Origin: Rotaria socialis
Lineage: Eukaryota; Rotifera; Eurotatoria; Philodinida; Philodinidae
Direction of reading: 5' to 3'
Length of the DNA: 64,000 nucleotides
Assembly: GCA_905331475.1 (NCBI GenBank)
Contig: CAJNYU010000016.1
Span: forward strand, 1-64,000
Shown here: in pieces, positions 22,417-33,439 of the stretch
Layout of the letters: each line of letters opens with the position of its first letter
How positions within the stretch are numbered: position 1 is the stretch's first letter
Made by a program: the position numbers and the translations under genes
The notes under the pieces: generated by a model
The model's input: only the letters and a program-made list of their open reading frames with translations
Databases searched by the model: none
Told to the model about the DNA's origin: nothing

Positions 22417-25409
22417 TCAAATCTGCTTCTGTCCAACTAGTAATGCTTCTTCCAAACGTTGAATACTGTGTTTGAGCTTGTTTCGGCGACTAGTCTGTTC
22501 TGGTGGTTCACGCATAAGACGTGCTAGTTCCGATAAAGATGATATCGAAGAGATTAATGCTTCGTCGACTGTCAAAGCACAATGCGTAACCAATCGATAG
22601 TAAAGAACTTGTGATACGTTGTCTGCTATTCGTCTTTGCACCAACTGTAAAATATGATATATATAGAAAGAATCAAGGCGCGTATTAGGTTTGAATCTGT
22701 TTTTCTTACATTTGCATAAGCAAATAAATTCAATTGCATATCGAATGCGGCTTGAGACTCATTCGAAGTTGGCGAATAGTCGATGAAATCATCAGTCAAT
22801 CTCGTTTGTCGAACGATCTTAGAAGAAACTGTATTCGAGGGCGCCTGGTTAAGTTGCATTGTTGTTGTTCCATTAGCATGCTGCCCATTTGCCTTTGCCA
22901 TTTTGTCTTGCTTAACAATATTTACTATTTCCATGTATTGATCGTTCAATGTGAACACGCGATGTTCCATTTCGAGTATTTCTTCTAAAGAAGCACGACA
23001 CCGTTTCTCACTCGTGGAAATATGGCGTTCAAGCACGTCTCTAAGTCTGTCTGCTAAACGTGAATAATATTTGTTGAATGTCTGGTTGAAGAGTCTAATA
23101 AGAATGGTTTTAATACATGTCAGCATGTCTTCAACGAAATTGAAGCATACATCTGGTACATGACCTGTTTCTTCCTGAAATAATCTTTGTATGAGTTGTG
23201 GCGCATATATATTTGGAAGAGATATACCAGATGTATCTGTAATAGCTTTCAAAACATTTTTATGGTATTCTAGCGATGAAATGTTTTTGAAGCATTCTTT
23301 TAATCTATTCTTAAAACGTTGCTGGCATGCGTAAATATGATAAGCCAAACGATCATTTTCTAAGCACGCATCGCCATCCGAGTCTGAATCTGATTGCACA
23401 GTACTCCTGTCTACAATGATACGACTATAGTTACCGTCGAGCTTCATTTGAATGATGTCTTGCAGTTCATGAACCAATTGATAGAATTTCATGGAAAATT
23501 CATGTTCTGAAGTTATCATTACTGGCATGGCAGTCAATTCTGCGTTTTTCTCTTGGATTCTATCTTTTAACTTCTGAAGGATTTGTGGAAATGTTGAACG
23601 AATACGCTCTTGTTGAATAGAAGCAAGCCGCTTGACAAGTTGTTCACTCCCCTTCAATTCATCAGGGGCATCGTCAAAATGTGTACCGTTGTCGATGAAA
23701 AATTGGGCTTCACGTCTTCGCATTTCACTAAATGAAATGTTTTGTTCGATTTCAAGTGGATTTCGGTTTAAAACCGCGACACAGCCCAGCTTAAGCGGCA
23801 TCGCGCCAGGCCCTTCTCCTTGTAATTTTTCTGAGATACCCTTATCGAACTTGTCTATTTTTGAGACAGCAATCAATTGTCGTTCACATTTAGGATCAAA
23901 AACTTTCGCCAGTTTGAGCGTTTCTGATGTTGTGAAATCAGTCGAAGCTTGAATGACGTGAAGTACGACCTGAAAGAGAAAGTGTCTTTTTAAAATGTTT
24001 GACTCTTGAATATTTGAAAACAATCAAATCATATCTATTGAAACTTCTATTTTTCCTCAAAGAAGTGAAAGCTATCCCTCTTATTTTCGAGCAGTCATTC
24101 AATTCCGCAATGTTGAACTTGCCGGAACCAGTTCCGCCTCCGGAATCAGTTCCGTCGATTCCGGAATTAGGTCAAATATGAACACTGTCCAATTCCGGAA
24201 CTGCTTCGTTCGATTCCGGAATTAGTTCGTCCGATTCCTGGAATTCCACGGAATTCAGTCCAATTCCGGAATTAGCTCAATACGGAATCGCTGGGAATTA
24301 GACGGAATTCCGTGTAATTCCGTTCACTTCCGATCAATTCCTGTTCGACCTAATTCCCAGAATTCCGTACCGGAATTGCATGGTGTGGGTGTTGCCATAA
24401 GTGTGGGTGTCTGTGCGGGTGTTAGCATAAGTGTTGGTGTTAGTGTGGGCGTTGTGATAAGTGTGGGTGTGGATGTTGGTGTAAGTGCGCTGAATTCTGG
24501 AACCGTTGGGAATTAGGCGGAATCCGTTTGAATTCCGTGTAATTCCGGAATGGAATCGGAATGGATAAACGGAATCCCGGGAATTAGATGGAATTGGTTC
24601 CGTGAGCGGAACTGGTTCCGGAATGTTCAACATTGCGGAATAGGATGTATTCTCTTATTTTCTCACATCACGACATCATAAGGAAGTGCAATTTGCTAGA
24701 AAAATAATTGACTTTCATGCTCATATCAGTTCTTATGGGTTTTAGATGATATTAAGCGAATAATCGAGGTGAAGTTGTCTACTGACAGAAGTGCAAAATC
24801 GATTACGAATAGAAGTAATTGCATACTTTTGATAGGTCTATCATACAGGAACGAATTACTTACTGCTGTTTCCGGCTCGATGTATTTGTTTATTAACTTT
24901 AGTATTTGCGAGTAAATATCGGTGGCTTGCCCAGCTGCTGGATTACGTGTGATACCAGGAAGATCAATGAGAGTTAGATCATATGGGATATCTCTTTTGT
25001 AGATAGTCAAATATATCGGATTCGAACTGCAATTATTTCCATGACCAGCAAGTTTTTCTGTCATTTTGGTTACTTCATCTGAAATCTTAGTAAGATCTTG
25101 AATTTTAATGTCACTCTGTTGGTCGTTTACAGCATTCTTGTTGGTCTCTCTACTTGTAATTATTGCATACTCTTCTCCAGTTGTAGATTTCATACGTAAT
25201 TCAAGTGGACACCGTGTGCATATGTTTTGCGCTCTAGGTAATTCAATACCAGAAATGGCTTCGAGAACGGACGATTTTCCCACTGATTGGTCGCCAACGA
25301 CTACAATCTCAGGCATTGGAATACGTTCTTCATGCAAGAGCATCCGCATTTGATCAACGGCAGACAAAAGTTCTCGTGCCTCCTGGCTATTCAGTTGCTC
25401 AGCCAGCAT
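22417..25409 (-). CDS. Dynamin-superfamily GTPase (Mx / DRP type)
   Basis: Three exons (24864-25409, 22710-23969, 22417-22644) join in phase into about 677 residues, the size of Mx proteins. Dynamins assemble on membranes and constrict them or, in the Mx branch, act in innate defence. Exon 1 holds G1 GDQSVGKSS (about residues 39-47), the G2 Thr in ICTRCPLEL, and G3 DLPG. Exon 2 supplies G4 SKID (a variant of TKxD, about 218-221) and the helical middle region. Exon 3 is a GTPase-effector region. No PH domain or proline-rich tail is present. Intron 1 is swollen to 894 bp by a foldback element. Donors GTAAGT and GTAAGA and acceptors TTTCAG and TTACAG are clean, so the gene looks functional. Mx-like versus plant-type DRP cannot be settled here. 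Confidence 0.85.
24102..24641. mobile_element. Foldback element built from GGAATTCCG words, with a GTGTGGGTGTT minisatellite core
   Basis: Ends are inverted copies of ATTCCGCAATGTTGAAC, followed by GGAACCAGTTCCG in both orientations. The arms are packed with the self-complementary word GGAATTCCG and variants. The centre (about 24380-24490) holds about six irregular copies of GTGTGGGTGTTGnNATAA. It lies wholly inside intron 1 of the dynamin gene. No target duplication was clear. Confidence 0.75.
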
Positions 25410-25807
25410 ACTTACATAAAAGACAACAATAATTTAAGATTCAGTAAAACAGAGTATTCAATCATTTCAAATCGATATTAACCATTGAAAAAATTAGTCA
25501 CTTGTCTATGAATAAAGAATAGTGGCTAAGGACCGAATAAGTAAACAGGATTGACAGTAGTTTTTTGCTTAGAGAGAATTCACTAAGCGTTAAAAGTATC
25601 GTTGCCACAAGCCAATAATTGATAAAAGCTTAGATGAAACCGAAGCGGAAGAGAGCAGTAGTATTACGTATATCATAATCTTAGCAAAAAAAGACTAGTA
25701 TGGGAGATTTTGAACTGGATAATAGCTTGTAAACTAAAAAAGATTTCTATAAGTAGAAAATTATACTTTCTGAATTAGATGCAACCACAGTTGATAATAC
25801 TTGGAGA
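25410..25807. other. Upstream region of the dynamin gene
   Basis: The presumed promoter side of the dynamin gene. No clear TATA box or motif was recognised. Confidence 0.35.
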
Positions 25808-26850
25808 CAGTGGCGTAGCCAGGATTTTTTAAGTAGGTGGCAATTTACCAGCTAAATTATTTTTATTGGGTGGAAATAGTGGGCAATGAAAAACTCTAGT
25901 TGCCAATAACTGTTTTTTTAAATATCAGCATTACAGAAGCCGTTATTTACTGGAAGAGAAATTAGTCATTCTGGATTAATAAATAAATTCGCTGCTTTTC
26001 CCCCATATTTCCGAATGTATTCTTCAATTTCATACATTTGAATATTTTATTTGAAAAGTCATAAACAAATTTTGTCGAAAACGCGCTTAAACGCACAGAA
26101 AAAGTCAAAAATCGAGAAAAAGTGGGCGTGTTTGGATGACAATCGGGTGCCCGACCGTGAACGAAGAACGCCTATTCTTCGTCCTTTTTACATGTTTTAA
26201 CGCGATTCCAGTCAAATAATGCTTGTAAATGCATTGAAAAAACACAAAAACTTGTTATTTTTTATTATACTCGAGAAACATAATTATGATCTCGGCACGG
26301 ATAACGACTACGAAAAACACGACCACTTTTTGTGGTTTTCTAATGCATTTACACGCGTTACTTGACTGGAAATACCCTAAAACGTATAAAAAGGGCGAAA
26401 AATATGCGTTTTTCGCTCACAATCGGGAACCTCGATTGTTATCCAAACACGCCCCCTTTTTCTCGATTTTTGACTTTTTCCTGTGCGTTTAAGCGCGTTT
26501 TCGGCCATGTTTGTCTGCTTGGATAGAACAAGAAATAGCATAAATAAGCATAAATAGAAGAAAAAATAGTATAATGAACATCAATAAAAAAAACAAATAA
26601 TATCAATAAATTATTATTGTGATCATTCCTTGACGGGAAGAGATTGCAAATTATTTTGTTTTAAATCACTTGATTAAATCTTATCAAAAGAAAATGTGTT
26701 GAAATAAAAAAATCCTTACATCTTTAAATATACACAGGTTTTAATATTTTTTAACAATAAGCAATTGCTCACATTAAAAAAAATTAGGTGGTAATAAAAT
26801 TTGGTTTGGGTGACAATTGCCCAATTGCTAACCTGCTGGCTACATCACTG
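25808..26850. mobile_element. Non-autonomous hAT element with 8-bp target duplication
   Basis: The left end CAGTGGCGTAGCCAGGA and the right end (complement CAGTGATGTAGCCAGCA) are hAT termini. Flanking 8-mers are CTTGGAGA (25800-25807) and CTTGGAAA (26851-26858), seven of eight identical, as expected for a hAT insertion. The sub-terminal sequence GGTGGCAATT also pairs with AATTGCCCAATTG-type sequence at the other end. The 1043-bp interior has no transposase. A second foldback sits inside it. Confidence 0.85.
26076..26503. mobile_element. Foldback element nested in the hAT element
   Basis: The left arm CGAAAACGCGCTTAAACGCA continues into GAAAAAGTCAAAAATCGAG and CGTGTTTGGAT. The right arm is its complement almost base for base, ending CGCGTTTTCG. 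Arms are about 75 bp of high identity and continue more loosely towards a loop around 26290. There is no coding content; the small frame at 26286-26492 is an arm artefact. Confidence 0.75.
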
Positions 26851-27049
26851 CTTGGAAATGAGGCACATAGACAAATCTTTGTTCGTAAAGTAAAATCAAG
26901 CGACTGACATATTCCAAATCGAATGCTAGACAATGAAATTTTATTCAAATCATTATAGAACCGTATAATGAACCAAGAATGTGATCACTGCAAAGCTCAT
27001 TATCATCTATAGTAGTAAAATAAATATCGAGACTTCGACCAACGAATGG

Positions 27050-28739
27050 GTCAAACTACGCGTCAACTGTCCCAAAGAATCTGAAACTAAGTTTATTAGT
27101 TTGAGGCTCGGCATCGGACTCTGATTATTTTTCACAAGTTTATTTTGCGTTTTATCACATCTCAATGTTTTAACCTGAGGTTTAGGGAGCTGCGGGTCAG
27201 GGTCCACAACAACGTGGACCCACAGCTCTGTACTGGGGTCCCTCACAGGTACAGACAAGTTTGTTTTATCGCTATTCTATTGCAAGTCTTTATAGTTCGA
27301 TAGCGGTATGCGTGTTGATTGTTGATATTATTTAGATTCGTGGGAAAATGATTCATATGATGTAGAGATCCATTCTCTATCAGAATCTATAAGTTTTCGT
27401 TGGACATTCGAATCGTTTTCTGTCAATAAATGCTGTATACCACTTCGATGGAGTTATCTAGTGACTAATAATGAGTTTTTCAGTCTTTTGAAGTTGTTGT
27501 TTCTACGGATGCGTCTGTCAGTTTTTCACTGCATATGCGATTCAAGCAGCTCTTTCTGATGACCACATTTTCAACTTGAAATTCGATGTCTAATAAATCA
27601 TTTTTTCTCCAACACATATACGTGACAGGAATCTTGTCTGTTTTGACTAGTTTTGGGTCGTTTGCGAGTAAAACAAATCTCGTTTGGCTTCAAATAAATG
27701 TCATATTTGAAATCAACACAAAAAATGGAGTCGATCTATATGTGATTCAAATAACTTATGAAACTTTTTCTCCGGTCCAATTCTTACCCCTCATGGGCAT
27801 ATGGAAAAATGAATTTCATCAAAACAATATCATAAATATCTACACAACTCTGATTTAGTCTTCAATAACGTTTTTCAAGCCCAGAACTATTTCCAGTTGG
27901 CAAACAGGATTTTTCGATGAAATTCATTTTTCCATATATCTCTGAGGGAGATTAGGGGTAAAATTTTGAGCAAAACAAAAGTCGCAGATGAAATATGAAG
28001 CACGCATAGATTGATTCATTTTTTGTGCTGATGTCAAATATGACATTCGTTTGAAGTCGAGTGGGGTCTGTTCTACTAGGAAACCATCTAATCTTAGTCA
28101 TAAAGAACACAAATTAGCTGTCAAAGTTAGTGCTTCAAGTAAAAGTGCTTAACCAGGCATCAAATTTCAAGTTGAAAATAATACCACCCAAAAGAGCATA
28201 TCGAATATAGATACAGTGAAAAATCCCACCTCTGCACTCCTAGGCAGTGTAACTTCATAAGACTGAATAAAGCACTATAGGGTCCCAATATGACTCAATC
28301 GGACCGGTATATGGCATTTATTGATAGGCAAATATTTGAATGTCTAAGACATTCTTATAGATTCTGATAGAGAAAATCCATTCTGCATCAAATGAACCGA
28401 TTGTTGATGACCATCATTTCAACTTGAATGACCTTTTATATGAAAAACTGCTTTTTTACAGCTTTCCGAGAGTAGTTCAAATCTTTTTCATTATTTGAAT
28501 ACCTTTAAAAATGTGTGATATCTACGATCAGCGCAGCTAACGCTCCCGAACAATACAGACTTACAATAGAATATTGATAAAAACATTTTCTCGATATCTG
28601 AGTGGGACTCCAGATGTACAAAATTGCGTTGTGGTAAAATACAAAATAAACTTGTGAAAAATAATCAGGGTCCAATGCTGAGCCTCAAACTAATAAACTT
28701 AGTTTCAAATCGTTTGCAACACCTGGAGTGTAATTTGAC
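27050..28739. repeat. 1.7-kb imperfect palindrome
   Basis: The two halves are inverted, diverged copies over nearly the whole length. Examples: AAACTAAGTTTATTAGTTTG at about 27082 pairs with its complement at about 28698; CTCTATCAGAATCTATAAG at about 27374 pairs with its complement at about 28350; ATATGGAAAAATGAATTTCA at about 27800 pairs near 27920. The axis is near 27895. Identity is perhaps 70-80 percent. The open frames inside have no family features. Confidence 0.75.
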
Positions 28740-28821
28740 ATAGCTTTTTTATTGGGCGACGGGATTCACTGTTAATAATGATCACAAAAATTCGTAAGTT
28801 CCTAGCTAGCACCGTCGAGTA

Positions 28822-29543
28822 CAGCAGTGTCACATATCCTAAAAATCGGGAATACTAGAGATGCCACGAGAGATGCGGGATACACAACAGTGATACTCCC
28901 AGCAAATAACATATCATCGCTATAAGAAATCAATCACGCGCATTCTGTATCTGCAACACACTTGCCGCGTCTCACGCAGAGACGCTGCATCTCTCGCACT
29001 TCTCCACAGAGAGATGCCGCATATCTGGCATCTGCATCTCCCGGTGAAAAAATATTTTCGATTTCCAAGCCCTTGACCCCACCGCATATACGTCGAACTT
29101 GAAACTTGAATTCAACTGAAATTTCAACTTTCAAAATTCAACCTTCAACTGTCAAGTTTCAAGGGTGTGGGTGCCGGGGACGGGAAATACGTTCGTCTAC
29201 ACACACATGAATCAAAGATTCGGCAGTAGTGTCAGAGCAATGAGGTGAAACTTGAAAGCTGAAAGTTGAAGTTTCAGTTGAATTCAAGTTCGACGTATAT
29301 GTGGTGGGGTCTAGGGCCTGAAAATCGAAAAATATTTTTTCACCGGGAGACGCAGATGTCAGATATGCGGCATCTCTCTGTGAAGCAGTGCGAGAGATGC
29401 GGCGTCTCACGCAGAGATGTAGAATACACTTAGATAATTCTATGTAGCCCTAGTATTGGTATTGTGTTATTAATAGTTTTGTATGTCGGCGTCTCCGTTG
29501 GCATCTCTAGCATCCCCGATATTTCGGATATGTGACACCTCTC
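28822..29543. mobile_element. Foldback/MITE with GTCGAGTA target duplication
   Basis: The ends share GTGTCACATATCC in inverted orientation, and the outermost bases are CAGCA and GAGAG. The direct flank GTCGAGTA is present at 28814-28821 and again at 29544-29551, an exact 8-bp duplication typical of hAT insertions. Inside, AGATGCGGCATCTC-type words are reiterated, and TTCAACTTGAAA-type words fill the centre near 29100-29280. No transposase is encoded. Confidence 0.8.
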
Positions 29544-29551
29544 GTCGAGTA

Positions 29552-30111
29552 GTGGTGTCGCAAAGCTTCAAATAGAATGAAATCTTCAGTCGTGAAATTG
29601 TTTAATAATACTCTCTTCTTATTGAAAAGATGTTATTTTAGTTTTCTATCTCTCAAGTACAGTCATCGAGTTCGAATTGAAATCGAGCTCAGTCTTATAA
29701 CGCGCGGCATCAAAACTCGAAAGTGTGCTCGAATTTGGTACACGTCTAGGTATGATAACAAATGACGCCAAGTCAATTCTTCAAAAAACCGAGTGCGAGA
29801 AGATCGAAAAGCAGCCTGTGTTACAGTACAGCGTGTGGGGTGTCTAGGACGGGCGTGGAGTATGAGTGGAGTGTAAAGAACACTCTTATACACACTCAAC
29901 ACCCACAAATAACTGCTGCTGCTTCGTCTGCAGCTTTCTTTCGCTCACTCCAATATTGGGTTTGTATGCGAACATGCGTTCTTTGTTCAGTCTAGTACGT
30001 TACGTAAAAATTGATGTTCACTTTTCAAAGTCATTATTGTACAAAAAAGTCAGTTGAACATTTTTCTTCTTCTAGTCCGAAATTATATGTAATAAAAAAA
30101 CCTGTTAATAC
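29552..30111. other. Spacer with overlapping short open frames
   Basis: Composition is less AT-rich than the flanks. Several short frames overlap on both strands at 29577-30057, with no recognisable product. A downstream exon of the gene starting at 30306 could lie here (phrase ERMFAYKPNIGVSERKK on the minus strand near 29900-29990), but this is weak. Confidence 0.35.
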
Positions 30112-30117
30112 TCACTT

Positions 30118-30306
30118 TTGTGCGCTTGGGTGTTGCATTTCGCTAGAATTTTGATGTAGTAGCACTTTCGATTCGAGCGATTCTTCTACTGGAACAGTAA
30201 TGTCGTAATTAAAAGATAGATCATTAATTCCTCTATTGTAGTTCAGTAATGCCTCAGTTCTTTGAGTCGACTTACGCTGGCGATCACGTGAAAACTGTTT
30301 GGCCAT
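30118..30306 (-). CDS. Possible first exon of an unrecognised gene
   Basis: An ATG at 30306 opens a 63-residue hydrophilic segment (MAKQFSRDRQRKSTQR...LNYNRGINDLSFNYD) that ends at a good donor, AAAA/GTGAGT, near 30117. The N-terminal basic patch and coding-like composition support an exon, but no downstream exon could be joined with confidence. The family is unknown. Confidence 0.35.
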
Positions 30307-30716
30307 GGTGAAAGAAAATACTGATAGAGCTTTCTAGAATAGAAAGAGTGATATAACTACAACTCAAATGTGTGAGACAAAACAAATAGGATGCACCACT
30401 GATAACTGTAGTCAGCACAGATGTAATCAGTATTTGTGTTTGCTTTGATGCAATAAAAAACAGTCAAAATGCGTTGAGGTGTGAGTGTGGGTATATCGAT
30501 ATGGTAGTGGGGGTTGATGTAGATGTATTGATTCCGCAAGTTCAAGCTGCACCAGGCCCCATCACCGCCCACACCCCATACCTAATATTTGATAATGATT
30601 AAAATAAATGTAATTGAGTGACATCTATATTAGCTGATAATGGAATTTATCAATTGATTATGTTGAAGACTGTTCAAAGCAACGATGCGTTGAATGGAAG
30701 AAAAAGAATAGAACGT
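30307..30716. other. Spacer, no gene recognised
   Basis: Includes a GT-rich patch at about 30475-30520 (GTGTGAGTGTGGGTAT). Nothing else could be named. Confidence 0.4.
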
Positions 30717-30978
30717 CACTGTAAAAAATGCCATGTGTCTTACAAGACGGTTCATGTGTCTATTTTTCATTTATTTTGATTCAGCGTTTAAAATCGGTTA
30801 TCCGTTGATATGTGGCACGTCTTACTGACATATGTGATGCGTCTTGTTTTTAGACGCACGATATGTCTCAGTTAGACGTACCAAGTGTCAACGGGTAACC
30901 GACTTTAGACGCTCATGGAAAAAAATGAAAAATAGACACATGAACCGTCTTGTAAGACACATGGCATTTTTTACAGTG
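30717..30978. mobile_element. Short palindromic MITE with long, nearly perfect arms
   Basis: The left arm starts CACTGTAAAAAATGCCATGT and the right arm ends with its exact complement. The arms match for about 54 bp without a mismatch that I can see, then continue with small differences to an axis near 30850. The core also repeats AGACG words. High arm identity implies recent insertion or ongoing arm correction. The target duplication is not evident. Confidence 0.85.
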
Positions 30979-31294
30979 CAGATATTCGGTCATCTTCAAT
31001 GAATAATAGTCAAGTTGAAATTGATCTTAATCAACTTCGAGTAAATATTCAGTTAGACACCATTTAATAGAATAAAATTGCTTCAAGAATTCACCTGGAA
31101 TCTTCGAATTCATCAAAATTGTTTGAAATGAAACATATAGACAAGTTTATAAAGTAATCCTTATTATTATTTATTTTATTTCAATTTTTGTTTTTTTTAA
31201 AAGGTCGTGATACAAATTAGGTCAATTGACAGGAATTAAACTTATAGATGTTACTCAAGTTAGTTATTAGAATATATTTTAAGTAATCGTTTAT
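30979..31294. other. Spacer, no gene recognised
   Basis: AT-rich and non-coding in all frames. Confidence 0.4.
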
Positions 31295-31598
31295 TCGAGA
31301 CGATTGAAATCATAATGATTCAAGTAGCTTTGTGTTTTTGCTTTTCATTTAATTAGTGTTTTTGAATTTTCGATCCTTTATTCGATCATCTTCAGCTTAC
31401 CAATAGACTTTGACAGATTTTACAATCTCATGAACATACACTTGACAACGTTTACGAATAACTAATTTTGCAGCGAAATGATGAATTCAGTATGCTACTA
31501 ACTAATGTTCAAATTTTCGACAAATTTTCATGAATTCTACATATTCAAGATGATTGAAATCATAATGATTCAAGTAGTTTTGTGTTTTTGCTTTTTCC
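31295..31598. repeat. Direct repeat of about 50 bp, copies 251 bp apart
   Basis: GATTGAAATCATAATGATTC and the following AAGTAGYTTTGTGTTTTTGC occur at about 31300-31345 and again at about 31551-31597 with one or two differences. The second copy leads straight into unrelated repetitive sequence, so it may mark the edge of an insertion or a local duplication. Confidence 0.75.
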
Positions 31599-31699
31599 CT
31601 GGACTGAAAGGATAGGGTCTAGAAACCGTAATTCACCTGTGTCTGTCTGTCTGTGTGCGTGTCTGTCCAATTGCCTCCCCGCCCCTTTAACTATGATCT

Positions 31700-31815
31700 T
31701 GACACAAATGACCATTTCAGTGGCACAATTGGCCATTTTCATGGCACAAACGATCATTTCTGTAGTAGAATTGAGCATTTTTTCTCTACAAATAATGGTT
31801 TCCGTTGTATAATGC
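31700..31815. repeat. Degenerate minisatellite, unit about 21-22 bp
   Basis: About five copies of a unit close to GGCACAATTGGCCATTTTCAT, progressively diverged towards the right. They lie between a CTGTCTGT-rich patch (31640-31670) and the LINE. Confidence 0.6.
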
Positions 31816-32133
31816 TTTCGTTTTGTTTAGTTAAATAATCATTGTTATACTCGAAATTGCATTTCTAGCATACAAATCACTGTTTATATACTGTAGAAAA
31901 AATAACGGTGACCCAAAAGCTCTGCTTTTGTTGGTGGAATAATTAGTATTTATGATAGTCGAAATGTCGAGTTTCACAACGCCATTTGATCGGTGCAACA
32001 GACTGAATGATCCTTCGGGTGATGCAAATGTTCAGTAACATTAGACAATCGTAACTTTATGTTCTCCTTCGCGGATCGTTACCTTGTCGTGGTGAAGGGG
32101 CTTGCGTATCTCGATGACGTTGTGAACTAAATC

Positions 32134-33160
32134 GTGGGGAGTGCTCACTCCCGGCAGGGTCACCCATGGCGGACAGAACACAGCCGAGAGATCAGAGTAA
32201 ATACGATCCGCTGGAGAAGGAAATGGCAACCCACTCCAGTATCATGCCTAGAAAACCAAATGGACAATTACAACCAGGATAATCTCAACATAGTACTGGA
32301 AGATGAGATCCTCAGGTCGGAAAGTACTCGACCAGCTACTGGGGAAGAGCAAAGAACAAGTACGAGTAGCGCTAGAATTATTTATGACGTGACTGGAACA
32401 AAGTCGAAAGGACGTCCAGCCACTGACGTATCTAGTGTCAAAAGGGAAGTTCGATGCTGTAAAAAGCCGCATACAATCGGAACTTGGAACGTCAGAACGA
32501 TGAACCAAGGTAAACTTGACGTTGTCAAAGGAAAAATGTCAAGAATAAACATCGGCATTCTAGGAATTAGTGAATTGAAATGGACAGGAATGGGTCATTT
32601 CATATCAGATGACTACCACATATTCTATTGTAGACAGGAAAATCACAGAAGAAACGGTGTAGCCATAATCGTTAATAAAATGTTGTCTAACTCAGTGCTT
32701 GGATACAACCCCAAAAATGACAGGATAATATCAATTCGATTATTAGGCAAACCGATTAATGTCACAGTGATTCAAGTCTATGCACCTACTACAGGTGCAG
32801 ATGAAGAAGAAATAGAAGACTTTTATGTCAGCTTGCAGCAACTCGTTGATACAACACCAAAAAAAGATACCATTGTCATCATGGACGATTGGAACGCCAA
32901 AGTAGGAAGTAAACCATTAACTGGTATAACTGGAAATTTTGGACTAGGAGATCGAAATGAAGCAGGAGACAGACTATTGGAATTCTGTCAGAACAACTCC
33001 TTGTTTATAACAAATACGTGCTTTCAACAGCCTAAAAGACGACTCTACACATGGACGTCCCCGAACGGACAATACAAAATCAAATCGATTACATACTTTG
33101 TAGTCAAAGATGGAGAAGCTCCATCCAGCTAGCTAAAACAAGACCTGGTGCTGACTGCGG
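32134..33160 (+). pseudogene. RTE endonuclease domain
   Basis: The open part begins MGSAHSRQ and reads HTIGTWNVRTMNQGKLDVVK, GILGISELKWTGMGH, RNGVAIIVNK, NVTVIQVYAPTT and DDWNAKVGSK, the ordered motifs of AP-like endonucleases of RTE LINEs. LYTWTSPNGQY near the end is a BovB-clade signature. In DDWNAKVG the usual first residue is Gly (GDWNAKVG). After SPNGQYKIKS the frame degenerates, where NQIDYI would be expected. A stop at 33130 ends the open frame. Confidence 0.8.
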
Positions 33161-33439
33161 CTCAGATCATGAACTGCTTATTGCTAAGTTTCAAACGAAA
33201 CTAAAGACAACAAATTAAACAGCTAGACCAGCACGGTATAATCTTAGCAACATTCCGTGTAAATATACGGTGGAGGTTAAGAACAGATTTGACGGGCTAG
33301 ATATGATTGACAGAGAGCCAGAAGAACTCTGGTCTGAAATTCGGGACATCATCAAGGATGAGGCAAATATAAACATACCAAACAACAAAACGCCAAAGAA
33401 AGACGGAATGCAAAAGGCAGTGGAGATAAAGAAAGGTTT

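Noticed and set aside
22734-22988. Plus-strand frames opposite the dynamin gene (also 23632-23952 and 25108-25353)
   Set aside because: They mirror the real coding strand and show no independent features.
24380-24490. TGTGGG-like words suggesting interstitial telomere repeat (bdelloid telomeres include TGTGGG)
   Set aside because: The units are interrupted, of irregular length and confined to the loop of a foldback, so this is a minisatellite rather than telomere sequence.
24334-24633. Thr/His/Asn-rich open frame on the minus strand
   Set aside because: It is the translated minisatellite loop and arms of the GGAATTCCG foldback, not a gene.
27586-27858. 90-residue plus-strand frame in the large palindrome
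   Set aside because: The mirrored arm does not keep the frame, and no motif is seen, so it is not supported as a gene.
29159-29410. Open frames in the 28.8-29.5 kb element
   Set aside because: They arise from reiterated words in the palindromic arms.
32041-32508. Minus-strand frames in the LINE 5' region
   Set aside because: They are antisense to the endonuclease reading and have no family features.
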